A stretch of 64,000 nt of DNA from assembly GCA_016712715.1 (NCBI GenBank), contig JADJQM010000003.1, positions 372,001 to 436,000 of the forward strand, in the 5' to 3' direction. This document shows positions 54,771 to 63,743 of the stretch, piece by piece; positions within the stretch are counted from its first letter, which is position 1, and every line of letters begins with the position of its first letter. The position numbers and the translations under genes are program-made. Under the pieces are notes generated by a model. It had not been told where the DNA came from. It worked only from the letters and a program-made list of their open reading frames with translations, and did no database searches. Source of the stretch: Rhodospirillaceae bacterium. GTDB lineage: Bacteria; Pseudomonadota; Alphaproteobacteria; Dongiales; Dongiaceae.

Positions 54771-55646
54771 TTAATAGGCGAGGAGAACGGGGATCTTGGC
54801 CTCGGCCAGCATGTGGCGGGTCACGCCGCCCAGGAACATCTCGCGCAGTCGGCAATGGCCGTAGCCACCCATTACGACCAAGCCGAAGCTGATCTCTTCC
54901 AGTGCGGCCAGCAAGGCAGCAGGAGTCTTCTCTTGCGAACTATTGATCCGCTTTGTCCGCGCCTCGATGCCACGCAGCACAAGGCGTTCGACCAGGTCGG
55001 TGGCATCGGACCCCTCGCTCCGGCCGGCCGACATCACCACGGCGTTGCCACATGCGGACAGCAGTGGCATGGCATCGCCGACGGCGCGCGCTGCCTGCTG
55101 ACTACCATTCCAAAAGATGGCGACGCGCTTGGGATCGAGGCCGCGAAAACCGGCCGGAATGCACATGACGGGACGGCCTGTTTCAAACAGTGCAGCCTCG
55201 ACGATCATCTGTTGTGCCTGATGTCCCCCCGACCCGGGTTGGGCCAGAACGATCACATCGGCGAGGCGCCCATACTGGATCATGGCGCCATCATAGGTAC
55301 CCTCGCATTGGCGCCAGGTCGTTGTCAGGCCATTGTTGCGACCGGTGAATGATTTGCTGATCTCGGTTTCCAGGCGGATGTTGTGCCGTCCCATCCAGGC
55401 GGAAAAGGAGGATTTGGCCAATTGGTGGCGCCGATTGATGTCTTCCGTGATGCCAGCGACGATATCCGATGTACCCAGGCCGTTGATCCCATCGATGAGA
55501 CCGGCCAGAATCTGGAAGGGATCAAGGCGGGGGTGCAGCACCTCGATATGGCTGTCATAGATCCGCGACAGCGCCAAGGTAGCGTCGAGGACCTCCGGGT
55601 CCGACGCCGCCCCCGTCACCACTGCCAAAATCACGCCCTTCTTCAT
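54771..55646 (-). CDS. Universal stress protein, tandem UspA type
   Basis: A 291-residue protein with two Usp folds. The first begins GVILAVVTGAASDPEVLDAT; the second begins RVAIFWNGSQQAARAVGDAM and ends with the nucleotide-binding motif GGYGHCRLREMFLGGVTRHM (G-x2-G-x9-G). The first fold lacks a clear ATP motif. ATG 55646 (MKKGVILA) is chosen; the frame extends to 55685. It lies between the general stress genes and the cbb3 oxidase operon; Usp proteins are often induced with low oxygen, but no promoter motif was found here. Confidence 0.85.
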   Translation of the reverse strand: MKKGVILAVVTGAASDPEVLDATLALSRIYDSHIEVLHPRLDPFQILAGLIDGINGLGTSDIVAGITEDINRRHQLAKSSFSAWMGRHNIRLETEISKSFTGRNNGLTTTWRQCEGTYDGAMIQYGRLADVIVLAQPGSGGHQAQQMIVEAALFETGRPVMCIPAGFRGLDPKRVAIFWNGSQQAARAVGDAMPLLSACGNAVVMSAGRSEGSDATDLVERLVLRGIEARTKRINSSQEKTPAALLAALEEISFGLVVMGGYGHCRLREMFLGGVTRHMLAEAKIPVLLAY

Positions 55647-55749
55647 ACCGGCTCCGCCACACCGCGGCGGCCGACAGTGAGCCACCTGCTAGGTTCCCAT
55701 GGTAGCCAGCAGCAGGACTAACGGTTTTGATCTAGGTCAGAATCAAGGA

Positions 55750-55947
55750 TCAAGCCTGCGGCATTTCGCCATCTGCTTTTGGCGCTGGCCGCTCGGCAGG
55801 GGGTGCCGGGGCATCGTCGAAAAGAATGCGCTGCGCTGCACCATCGAGATCGTCAAACTGGCCCGAGCGCATGGCCCACAGGAACCCGCCGAGGCCGAGC
55901 CCACCCAGGACCAATGCGATAGGGATCAGGAAAAGGAGGACTGTCAC
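55750..55947 (-). CDS. ccoS: cbb3-type oxidase assembly protein CcoS
   Basis: A 65-residue single-helix membrane protein (VLLFLIPIALVLGGLGLGGF, then LWAMRSGQFDDLDGAAQRIL). The SGQFDDLDGAA-RIL motif identifies CcoS, needed for cofactor insertion in the cbb3 oxidase. It overlaps the CcoI stop region by four bases and ends the operon. The proline-rich tail is longer than in most members. Confidence 0.93.
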   Translation of the reverse strand: MTVLLFLIPIALVLGGLGLGGFLWAMRSGQFDDLDGAAQRILFDDAPAPPAERPAPKADGEMPQA

Positions 55948-58319
55948 GACAGTTCCCCCATCTGCCCTTTGTCCAGTGTCACCCGGATGCGTCCGGCGCG
56001 GAGCGCATTGAGCACCACGACAATGGATGAACTCGACATGGCTATCGCAGCCACCAGCGGGGTGACCATACCCAGGATGGCCAGTGGCACGGCTGCCAGG
56101 TTATAGGTGAGTGAAATGACCAGATTCTGCCGGACCAGCCGATCGGCTACCAGCGCGGTGCGCAGCGCAGTGAGGATGGGGGCCAACCGGTCGCCCTGAA
56201 ACACCAGGTCGGCCGCATTCTGGGCGATCTCAGCACCATTGGCAGGCGCCATCGACACCGTGGCCGCGCGCAACGCCGGCGCGTCGTTGATGCCGTCGCC
56301 GATCATCAGCACATGCTTGCCCTCGGTACGCAGCTGCTCGAGCCGCTCCACCTTGTCGGTCGGCAATTGCTGGGCGTGCCAATCTGCTATCCCGACCATC
56401 TCCGCCGTGGCAGCGACGGTCGCCATACGGTCGCCGGACCAGATCTCCACCGGTCCGATCTGTTTCAGCGCCTCGACCACAGCCTGCGCATCGTTGCGCA
56501 GCGGGTCGACGAATTGGAACGATGTGCCGCGCCCGGCCGGATCGACCAGCCAAAGCGTCATAGCTGCCGATCCGCTGTCAGTCTGCCCGGTAAAGCGCGT
56601 ACTGCCCAGGCGCCAGACGCCGTCGGGGCCGCGCCATTCCAGACCATGTCCGGGAATCTCCGTCACGCCTTCCAGCGCCACGACGAGCCCGGCCGCGCGG
56701 CGCAGGGCCGCAGCCAGGGGATGCCGGCTGTTGCTGGCAATCGATGCCGCCTTCGCCAGCTTGCCGGGATCGCTGCAGGCATGGAGTGTCGGTCGACCGA
56801 TGGTGAGAGTGCCGGTCTTGTCGAGGAGGACATGGTCCACCAGGCGCAGCCGCTCCAGCGCATCCGGTGACTTCATCAGGATACCAGATTTGAGCAGCCT
56901 CTGGCTCGCCACCACCTGCACGGCCGGCACAGCGAGCGCCAGCGCGCATGGGCAGGTGATGATCAGCACCGCGATGGCGATTAGCATCGCATCCTGCCAC
57001 GCCATCCCGCCCAGGAAGACCCAGGCGAGGAAGGTAGTGAGTGCTGTCAAATGCACGACCGGCGAATAATAGCGCGCGACGCGCTCGGCCAGGCGCACGA
57101 ACCGGCCGCGCCTGGCCTCGGCCGCTTCCATCAGGCGGATGATATCGGCCAGCAAGGTCGATTCGCCCACCCGCTCAACCAGAATGGTCAGCGGCGCCTC
57201 GAGATTGAGCGTGCCGGCAAAGACGTCCGTGCCGAGGCTGGCAGCAACCGGCATGGATTCGCCCGAGATCATCTGCAGGTCGACCCGGCTATTGCCGGCC
57301 AATACCTTGCCATCGGCTGGAATGCGCGCACCAGCGACCACCAGCACCCGCTGCCCGGCCAGCAACTGACGCGGCTGCACATCGCGCAGCGAACCATCGC
57401 TTTCGACGATTGTCGCTGCCTCCGCATTCAAGGCCAGAAGCTGTTCGGCCGTGGCCCGCGCCGCCCGCCGTGCTCGATGATCGAGGAATCGGCCGATCAA
57501 CAGGAAGAACAACAAGGTGACGGCCGAATCGAAATAGGCGTGCTGGCCACCGGTAAAGGTCTCGAACAGACTCAATGACGGCGCCAGAATGACGGCCAAT
57601 GAGATCGGCACGTCCATGTTGGTACGTCCAGCGCGCAAAGCGGACCAGGCCGAGCCAAAGAACGGCCGGCCGGCATAGGCAATGGCCGGAATGGCGATCA
57701 TGGCCGAGACCCAATGCAACAGGTCTCGCGTGGCGGCATCGGCACCAAGCCAGACCGAGACCGACAGCAGCATGATATTGCCCGCAGCGAATCCGGCCAC
57801 CGCAAGATAGCGCAGCAGTTGCTTGACCTCATGCTCGTCGCGGCTGGCAAGGCAGCTGGGATCGAGCGGCACCAGCCGGTAACCAAGCTGCTGAACGCCG
57901 GCAACAAGTGTCTCCACCTGGACGGCAGCCTTTTCCCAGCGCAGCGAGAGACGCCTAGTGGTGAGCGAGACGCGGGCGCTGACAACGCCCGGCTGCTGCA
58001 GCAGGAACTGTTCGATCAGCCAAACGCAGGCGCCGCAATGCAGGCCGTCGATCATCAGCGTGAGTTCGCCGGTCATCTCGTCGATGTCACGCGCCCAGGC
58101 AGCCAAGCTCCCCACCTGGAAAATATCCTCCGGCCTTGGCTTTCGCTGCGCCCCGTCCAGGACGCGCCGCTGGTAATAGGCGCCAAGGCCAAGGCCTCCG
58201 ATCAGCTGATGTGCTGCCTTGCAACCCGCACAGCAATAGCGCTCGCTGCCGACGACCTCGCCGCCACAATGCTGGCACAGGCCGTCGGCCCGGCCCTGCT
58301 CGGCGGCAGGCTGGATCAT
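55944..58319 (-). CDS. ccoI: Copper-translocating P1B-type ATPase CcoI/FixI
   Basis: A 791-residue membrane ATPase that moves copper to the cbb3 oxidase. An N-terminal cysteine cluster (LCQHCGGEVV; YCCAGCKAAH) precedes an HMA domain (MIDGLHCGACVWLIEQF). The membrane metal site is ITCPCALALA (CPC); the phosphorylation site is LLDKTGTLTIG and the hinge GDGINDAPALR. Eight helices are expected. The N-terminal Cys cluster plus one HMA is typical of FixI rather than CopA. It overlaps ccoH and ccoS by four bases each. Confidence 0.95.
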   Translation of the reverse strand: MIQPAAEQGRADGLCQHCGGEVVGSERYCCAGCKAAHQLIGGLGLGAYYQRRVLDGAQRKPRPEDIFQVGSLAAWARDIDEMTGELTLMIDGLHCGACVWLIEQFLLQQPGVVSARVSLTTRRLSLRWEKAAVQVETLVAGVQQLGYRLVPLDPSCLASRDEHEVKQLLRYLAVAGFAAGNIMLLSVSVWLGADAATRDLLHWVSAMIAIPAIAYAGRPFFGSAWSALRAGRTNMDVPISLAVILAPSLSLFETFTGGQHAYFDSAVTLLFFLLIGRFLDHRARRAARATAEQLLALNAEAATIVESDGSLRDVQPRQLLAGQRVLVVAGARIPADGKVLAGNSRVDLQMISGESMPVAASLGTDVFAGTLNLEAPLTILVERVGESTLLADIIRLMEAAEARRGRFVRLAERVARYYSPVVHLTALTTFLAWVFLGGMAWQDAMLIAIAVLIITCPCALALAVPAVQVVASQRLLKSGILMKSPDALERLRLVDHVLLDKTGTLTIGRPTLHACSDPGKLAKAASIASNSRHPLAAALRRAAGLVVALEGVTEIPGHGLEWRGPDGVWRLGSTRFTGQTDSGSAAMTLWLVDPAGRGTSFQFVDPLRNDAQAVVEALKQIGPVEIWSGDRMATVAATAEMVGIADWHAQQLPTDKVERLEQLRTEGKHVLMIGDGINDAPALRAATVSMAPANGAEIAQNAADLVFQGDRLAPILTALRTALVADRLVRQNLVISLTYNLAAVPLAILGMVTPLVAAIAMSSSSIVVVLNALRAGRIRVTLDKGQMGELS

Positions 58320-58828
58320 CGCAGGAACAGCCTCTGGCTTTGCTGCCAGGCAACATCGCCACGCTCTGCCTTCAGGCGCAGTTCCCAGTTACCCAGAGCC
58401 TGCGGCGTGAACACGGCGCCATAGCGGCCGGCACCGAAATCAGTCAGGGGGATGGTGCTGTCCATGCCGGCATTCGTCGGCCGGACCAGAAAGGCTTCGA
58501 CGCGCAATTCGGTCACCGGCGCACCAGCGCGATCCAGGATGGTAACTTCAAGCTTCCGCGCGCCGTTGTTGCCACCCGTGACCAGGGGCAGGGCCCGCCA
58601 GCCGGTTTGGGCATTGGCGGCGGCGGCGGCCAGAGCCTGATTGTATTGCAGTCCCTTGTCATAGGCACTGTCCGTCTCCAGCCCGCTGAAGCTGCTGACG
58701 GCCGTGAAGATCAATATGCCGTTGACGGCGATGACGATGAGAAAACCGAGGACGAAAATCCCCGGGATCCACAGGGAGCGCCTATTTGGCTGGACCGCGG
58801 AAGACGGCGTCATGGCTGCTTGTCTCAT
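58316..58828 (-). CDS. ccoH: cbb3-type oxidase assembly protein CcoH/FixH
   Basis: A protein of about 170 residues with one N-terminal membrane helix (WIPGIFVLGFLIVIAVNGIL) and a periplasmic domain (DSAYDKGLQYNQALAAAAAN; GWRALPLVTGG; GAGRYGAVFTPQALGNWELR). The AYDKGLQYN motif is that of FixH. It stabilises CcoN assembly. Start uncertain between 58828 and 58813; both overlap the end of ccoG. It also overlaps ccoI by four bases. Confidence 0.9.
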   Translation of the reverse strand: MRQAAMTPSSAVQPNRRSLWIPGIFVLGFLIVIAVNGILIFTAVSSFSGLETDSAYDKGLQYNQALAAAAANAQTGWRALPLVTGGNNGARKLEVTILDRAGAPVTELRVEAFLVRPTNAGMDSTIPLTDFGAGRYGAVFTPQALGNWELRLKAERGDVAWQQSQRLFLR

Positions 58829-60200
58829 GGGTTGTCTGATCCTCAATCGTCACCTTGATCGGCGTCGAATCATCGCTCAGGGCCGAAGCCGGGGCATGCA
58901 GCAGCATGCGGAAGGTACCGACCGAATCCCCTGGCACCGAAACCAGGGAGCCCGGCTGTCCGATTACCTTCAATCTGATCTGCTCGATGCCACTGACCTT
59001 GATGTCATACTGCGCGTCCTCGCGCACCATGTTCAATATCTTGATGCTGTAGCCGTTTTGGATGTCGCCATTGCTCAATCGCACGAAGATGGGCGACCGG
59101 TCAGCTTGCAGTGAGACATCAAGGCGCGACCGCGTACCCAACGACAGCACCATCGCTGCGCCGATGAGCGCAATGATGGCAGCGTAGAGCATGGTGCGCG
59201 GCCGGATGAAGCGATGTTTTGCCGGCAAGTTCGCCGCGCGCTGTGCCTGATTGTAGAGCGAATCATAGGTGATGAGCTCGGTCGGTCGTCCAATCTTGGC
59301 CATCACCCCGTTGCAGGCATCGATGCACAGGCCACAGCCGATGCAGGCCAGTTGCTGGCCGAGCCGGATATCGACACCGGTCGGACAGACATGATGGCAA
59401 AGTCCGCAATCGATGCAATCGCCGAGCTTCTCACCGCCAGCGCCAAGCGCCTTTACCTTACCACGCGGTTCGCCGCGCCATTCCTCATAGGTCACCAGCA
59501 TGGTGCGTTCATCGAACATCGCCGACTGGAAGCGCGGCCACGGGCACATGTAGATGCAGACCTGTTCCCGCGCCCAGCCGGCGAGGAGATAGGTGGTCCC
59601 GGTAAAGAGCGCGATGAAGCCATACTGTGCGCTGCTCGCCTGCCCCGTCACGAACTCTCGAACCAAGGTCGGCGCATCGTTGAAGTACATCGCCCAGGCG
59701 CCGCCGGTCAGCAAGGCTATCAGCAACCAGACGCCATGCTTAGCCAACTTCAACCCGATCTTGCGAACCCCCAGCGGCTCCTTGTCGAGCTTGATGCGCT
59801 TATTGCGATCACCCTCGATCCAGCGCTCGACAAACAGGAAAAGATCGGTCCAGACCGTCTGCGGGCAAGTAAAGCCGCACCACACCCGGCCGAGCAAGGC
59901 GGTGGCCAGAAACAGGCCGAAGGCACCCAGCATGAGGATGCCAGCAAAGTAATAGACTTCCTGTGGCCATATCTCGATCCAGAAGAAGTATGCGCGCCGC
60001 CCTGGCAGGTCGACCAGCAATGCCTGGTCGGGAACGCCCTCGCCGCGATCCCAGCGCAACCAAGGCATCACATAATAGAGGCCGAGCAGGACGCCCAGCA
60101 CGAGCCACTTGATCAGCCGGAACTTTCCGAACACGCGTTGCGGATAGATTTTTTCCTGTGCCGCGAAGAGGCTCTTGGGCTGTGCGTCCTGGACCGTCAT
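58782..60200 (-). CDS. ccoG: Iron-sulphur protein CcoG/FixG
   Basis: A 472-residue membrane protein with about five helices and a ferredoxin-like domain with two [4Fe-4S] clusters: CIDCGLCHHVCPTGVDI and CIGCGLCIDACNGVM. Earlier motifs GRVWCGFTCPQTVWTD and CIYMCPWPRFQSAM are also characteristic. It is thought to reduce Cu(II) for oxidase assembly. The C-terminal part (DRSPIFVRLSNGDIQNGYSI) is the periplasmic domain. It begins 31 bases after ccoP in the same operon. Confidence 0.95.
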   Translation of the reverse strand: MTVQDAQPKSLFAAQEKIYPQRVFGKFRLIKWLVLGVLLGLYYVMPWLRWDRGEGVPDQALLVDLPGRRAYFFWIEIWPQEVYYFAGILMLGAFGLFLATALLGRVWCGFTCPQTVWTDLFLFVERWIEGDRNKRIKLDKEPLGVRKIGLKLAKHGVWLLIALLTGGAWAMYFNDAPTLVREFVTGQASSAQYGFIALFTGTTYLLAGWAREQVCIYMCPWPRFQSAMFDERTMLVTYEEWRGEPRGKVKALGAGGEKLGDCIDCGLCHHVCPTGVDIRLGQQLACIGCGLCIDACNGVMAKIGRPTELITYDSLYNQAQRAANLPAKHRFIRPRTMLYAAIIALIGAAMVLSLGTRSRLDVSLQADRSPIFVRLSNGDIQNGYSIKILNMVREDAQYDIKVSGIEQIRLKVIGQPGSLVSVPGDSVGTFRMLLHAPASALSDDSTPIKVTIEDQTTHETSSHDAVFRGPAK

Positions 60201-60231
60201 GTTACATGCAATACTTTAGTCATTCGCCAAA

Positions 60232-61101
60232 TCACTGCCCGCCACCGAGGCTGTGCACATAAACCGTTACCATTTTGATCAGATCGTCGCTGAGCCGCCC
60301 CTGCCAAGCCGGCATCACACCGTGGCGCGGGGCGTTGATATGGGCAGCGAAGGCAGCGCGGTCACCGGTGAACTGCCAGATATTGCTGGTAAGCGAAGGC
60401 GCGCCCAGCTCCTTGTTGCCGGCCGCATTCTCACCATGACAGACCACGCAATTTTCGGCGAACACCTTGGCACCACGATCCTTGGCGGCGGCATCGAATT
60501 CCGCCCCAGTCAGTGACACGACATATTCCGTGACATCGGCGATCTGTGCCTTGTCGAGGAGCCCGTCGACGCCGAAGCTCGGCATCAGCGACTGCCGAGC
60601 TTCCGGATCGTCAGCGTTGCGGATGCCGTGGCGCACTGTCTGCTCGATATCGGCAAGGCGTCCACCCCAGATCCAGTTATCATCTGCCAGCACGGGATAG
60701 AAGCGCAGGCCTTGTCCACCGACACCATGACACTGTGCACAGTTCTCATTGAACACGGCTTGGCCGCCAGCCAGGGAAAATTCCAGCAACTGCGGATCCT
60801 GGGAGATCTGGTCGACCCCCAGAGTCTCGATGCGGTCAGTAAATTGCTTCTTGCCCTCGGCCGCCGCGGCGGCGTCGGTATAGTAATCAGCATGCGAGTT
60901 GTAGCCGAGGATGCCTTTGGTGTAGCCGGAGAGGCTCGGCCAAGCTGGGTAGAACACCGTATAGCCCAGCCCATAGATGACGCAGGCATAGAACACCAGC
61001 AGCCACCACCGCGGCAGCGGATTGTTGAGTTCCTTGATGCCGTCCCATTCGTGCCCCGTGGTTTGAACACCCGTGGCGAGATCACGTTCGACTTCAGCCA
61101 T
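60232..61101 (-). CDS. ccoP: cbb3-type cytochrome c oxidase subunit III (dihaem)
   Basis: A 289-residue membrane-anchored dihaem cytochrome c: two N-terminal hydrophobic stretches around PLPRWWLLVFYACVIYGLGY, then CXXCH haem sites CAQCHGVGGQG and CVVCHGENAAG, each followed by a methionine ligand region (e.g. RQSLMPSFG, HGVMPAWQG). It passes electrons from soluble cytochromes to CcoO/CcoN. It overlaps ccoQ by eight bases. Confidence 0.96.
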   Translation of the reverse strand: MAEVERDLATGVQTTGHEWDGIKELNNPLPRWWLLVFYACVIYGLGYTVFYPAWPSLSGYTKGILGYNSHADYYTDAAAAAEGKKQFTDRIETLGVDQISQDPQLLEFSLAGGQAVFNENCAQCHGVGGQGLRFYPVLADDNWIWGGRLADIEQTVRHGIRNADDPEARQSLMPSFGVDGLLDKAQIADVTEYVVSLTGAEFDAAAKDRGAKVFAENCVVCHGENAAGNKELGAPSLTSNIWQFTGDRAAFAAHINAPRHGVMPAWQGRLSDDLIKMVTVYVHSLGGGQ

Positions 61102-61267
61102 GATTGTTCATCTCCTCAGCATCTTCACGAAAGGGAATCTGGGCACAATCGTTGAAATGGTTCTTGTTGCGACCACGATAGGCATGGAAAACGATCGCGG
61201 CGAAAATGATCAGCAACCAAACGACCCATAATTCGCGCGCCATGTGGGAAAATTCGAGCAGGCTCAT
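61094..61267 (-). CDS. ccoQ: cbb3-type oxidase small subunit CcoQ
   Basis: A 57-residue single-helix protein read directly from the minus strand: MSLLEFSHMARELWVVWLLI, then IFAAIVFHAYRGRNKNHFND and a short acidic tail ending EEMNNHG. The AYRGRNKNHF end of the helix is typical of CcoQ. Its start overlaps the ccoO stop as ATGA and its stop overlaps the ccoP start by eight bases. It stabilises the complex. Confidence 0.9.
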   Translation of the reverse strand: MSLLEFSHMARELWVVWLLIIFAAIVFHAYRGRNKNHFNDCAQIPFREDAEEMNNHG

Positions 61268-62010
61268 GGCTGGCTTCCTTCAACCGAGGCCCCGCTGGCC
61301 AGTTCCGGGCGATAGGTGGTGAAATCGACCATCCGGCCCAGCGACTGCAGATAGGCGACCAACGCGTCCATCTTGGTGATGCGCGTGGGATCGCCATCTA
61401 GATCGCCGATGACAGCCTTCGGATAGCGTTTTAGTAGCCCTTCGGTATCGGCATCTGGGGTCGCCTGGGCCATCATGTCGGCGGCGGCCTCGGCAATCAT
61501 CTCCTCCGAATAGGGTACGCCCACGATCGTGAGCGCATTGAGATGGGCGCCGATCTCCTCCGGCTCCACATCCTGCTCAGCGAGATGCGGATAGGTCGGC
61601 ATGATAGATTCCGGCACCACCGAGCGCGGGTCGATGAGGTGCGCCGCCTGCCAATCGTTGGAATATTTACCGCCGACGCGCGCCAGATCCGGCCCAGTCC
61701 GCTTGGAACCCCACTGGAATGGGTGGTCATAGATGCTTTCGGCCGCCAAGTTGTAGTGGCCATAGCGCTCGACCTCGTCGCGGAACGGCCTCACCTGCTG
61801 GCTATGGCAGTTGTAACAGCCCTCCGAGATGTAGATGTTGCGGCCGGCGAGCTCGAGCGGACTCAGGGGCCGAACCCCTTCAACCTTCTCGATGGTTTCG
61901 CCGATCGTGAAGAGCGGCACGATTTCCACCAGTCCGCCGATGGCAACCGTCAGCAGGATGCCGACCAGCAGGAAGATGGAGTTGGTTTCGAAGCGTTCGT
62001 GTTTGATCAT
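61264..62010 (-). CDS. ccoO: cbb3-type cytochrome c oxidase subunit II (monohaem)
   Basis: A 248-residue protein with an N-terminal membrane helix (FLLVGILLTVAIGGLVEIVP) and a periplasmic cytochrome c domain: GRNIYISEGCYNCHSQQVRP with the CYNCH haem site, then WGSKRTGPDLARVGGKYSND and a methionine ligand in PESIMPTYPHL. Length is normal. It follows ccoN after 18 bases. Confidence 0.96.
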   Translation of the reverse strand: MIKHERFETNSIFLLVGILLTVAIGGLVEIVPLFTIGETIEKVEGVRPLSPLELAGRNIYISEGCYNCHSQQVRPFRDEVERYGHYNLAAESIYDHPFQWGSKRTGPDLARVGGKYSNDWQAAHLIDPRSVVPESIMPTYPHLAEQDVEPEEIGAHLNALTIVGVPYSEEMIAEAAADMMAQATPDADTEGLLKRYPKAVIGDLDGDPTRITKMDALVAYLQSLGRMVDFTTYRPELASGASVEGSQP

Positions 62011-62028
62011 GACAAGCCCTTTCCTGTC

Positions 62029-63483
62029 CTAGGCTTGCGCGACGGCAACGGTGCTGCCGATGCTGCGTTCTTGCCGCACATCGCCACGCATCGTCCGGAT
62101 GAGGTTGTAGGTCATGATGATAGCCCCAATCAGGAAGAGGACACCGCCGAAACCACGCACCACATAGTAGGGATGCATCGCGGCAACCGTTTCGACGAAG
62201 GAATATTGCAGGAAGCCAAGGCTGTCATAGGCACGCCACATCAGGCCCTGCATGATGCCCGAGATCCACATAGACACGATGTAGAGCACGATACCGAACG
62301 TGGCGATCCAGAAATGCCACTCGACCAGGCGCAGGCTGTAGAGACGCTCGCGCTTCCACAACACCGGGACCAGGTAGTACATGGCGCCGAAGCTCACGAA
62401 TGCCACCCAGCCCAAGGCACCGGAATGAACATGGCCCACCGTCCAATCAGTGTAGTGGCTCAGGCTGTTCACCGCCTTGATCGACATGACCGGACCCTCG
62501 AAGGTCGACATGCCGTAGAAGCCGACCGACGTCACCAGGAAGCGCAGAATCGGATCCGTGCGCAGCTTGTCCCAGGCGCCCGAGAGCGTCATCAGGCCGT
62601 TGATCATGCCACCCCAGCTCGGCATCCACAGCATGACCGAGAACACCATGCCGAGAGACTGTGTCCAATCCGGGAGGGCTGTATAGTGGAGATGATGCGG
62701 TCCGGCCCAGATATAGAGGAAGATCAGCGACCAGAAATGCACGATCGACAAGCGATAGGAATAGACCGGGCGGTTGGCCTGCTTGGGCACGAAATAATAC
62801 ATGATGCCGAGGAAGCCCGCGGTGAGGAAGAAACCGACCGCGTTGTGCCCATACCACCATTGCAGCATCGCATCCTGCACACCGGCAAACAGCGAGTAGC
62901 TCTTGGTGCCGAGGAACGAGACCGGCATGGAGAGATTGCGGCCAATATGCAGCATCGCCACGGTGACGATGAAGGCGAGATAGAACCAGTTGGCGACATA
63001 GATATGCGGCTCTTTCCGCTTCATCAACGTGCCGAGGAAGATCAGCAGATAGACGACCCAGACCAGGGTCAGCCACAGATCGGTGTACCATTCCGGTTCC
63101 GAGTATTCAGTGCCGCCGGTAATGCCGAGCACATAGCCGCTCGCCGCCAGAACGATAAACAGCTGGTAACCCCAGAACAGGAATTCCGCGAGGAGCGGTC
63201 CGCCGAACAGTGCCGTGCGGCAGGTTCGCTGCACGACAAAGAGGCTGGTACCTAGCAACACGTTGCCGCCAAAGGCGAAGATGACGGCCGAGGTATGCAG
63301 TGGCCGCAACCGCCCGAACGAGGTCCACTCCAGGCCCAGGTTGAGCACCGGAAAGGCCAGCTGGAAGGCGATGACCACGCCCACCAGAAAGCCCACCAGC
63401 CCCCAGAACATGGAGGCCAGGGTGAACATGCGGACAATCTGTTCGTTATAGGATGGCATGACGCCTGCCCGAGATTGTGTCAT
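62029..63483 (-). CDS. ccoN: cbb3-type cytochrome c oxidase catalytic subunit I
   Basis: A 484-residue haem-copper oxidase with 12 helices, the high-affinity O2-reducing core. Haem and copper ligands are in recognisable places: LRPLHTSAVIFAFGGNVLLG (low-spin haem His), WWYGHNAVGFFLTAGFLG (CuB His with its tyrosine partner in a later helix), FLYIWAGPHHLHYTALPDWT (CuB His pair) and HYTDWTVGHVHSGALGWVAF (haem His pair). It allows respiration at low oxygen. The operon continues upstream with two membrane proteins. Confidence 0.97.
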   Translation of the reverse strand: MTQSRAGVMPSYNEQIVRMFTLASMFWGLVGFLVGVVIAFQLAFPVLNLGLEWTSFGRLRPLHTSAVIFAFGGNVLLGTSLFVVQRTCRTALFGGPLLAEFLFWGYQLFIVLAASGYVLGITGGTEYSEPEWYTDLWLTLVWVVYLLIFLGTLMKRKEPHIYVANWFYLAFIVTVAMLHIGRNLSMPVSFLGTKSYSLFAGVQDAMLQWWYGHNAVGFFLTAGFLGIMYYFVPKQANRPVYSYRLSIVHFWSLIFLYIWAGPHHLHYTALPDWTQSLGMVFSVMLWMPSWGGMINGLMTLSGAWDKLRTDPILRFLVTSVGFYGMSTFEGPVMSIKAVNSLSHYTDWTVGHVHSGALGWVAFVSFGAMYYLVPVLWKRERLYSLRLVEWHFWIATFGIVLYIVSMWISGIMQGLMWRAYDSLGFLQYSFVETVAAMHPYYVVRGFGGVLFLIGAIIMTYNLIRTMRGDVRQERSIGSTVAVAQA

Positions 63484-63494
63484 CGGAGATTCCT

Positions 63495-63743
63495 TTAGAT
63501 ATCGCTGCTGTTATGCGGCAGCAGAAGAGCAATGACGCGGAACAACATGAGGATGGCAAAGAGCGCGAGGCACGCGCCGAACAGCTGGAACATCCCGTCC
63601 ACGGCCCGTGCCGTGACGAAGACTCCAAGCAGGGCAAATATTCCCAGAAACAGGATCGCGATCGCACCGGCGATACCGCTGGCATGCTCGGCGTCGTCAA
63701 CAGACCCGCTGGCTGTGACGGATGGGGCGGCTCTTTCAGTCAT
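63495..63743 (-). CDS. Small two-helix membrane protein upstream of ccoN
   Basis: An 82-residue protein with two membrane helices (GIAGAIAILFLGIFALLGVF and LFGACLALFAILMLFRVIAL). ATG 63743 overlaps the stop of the preceding gene by eight bases, and ccoN starts 12 bases after it, so it is part of the same operon. Not a family I recognise; it may be an accessory oxidase factor. Confidence 0.65.
   Translation of the reverse strand: MTERAAPSVTASGSVDDAEHASGIAGAIAILFLGIFALLGVFVTARAVDGMFQLFGACLALFAILMLFRVIALLLPHNSSDI

Noticed and set aside
55677..55697. Sigma-EcfG promoter before the universal stress protein
   Set aside because: GGAAC is present on the minus strand, but no CGTT-like -10 occurs at 16 or 17 bases.
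61543..63255. 570-codon open frame on the plus strand
   Set aside because: Antisense to ccoN and ccoO; repetitive His/Asp/Glu composition is a mirror effect.
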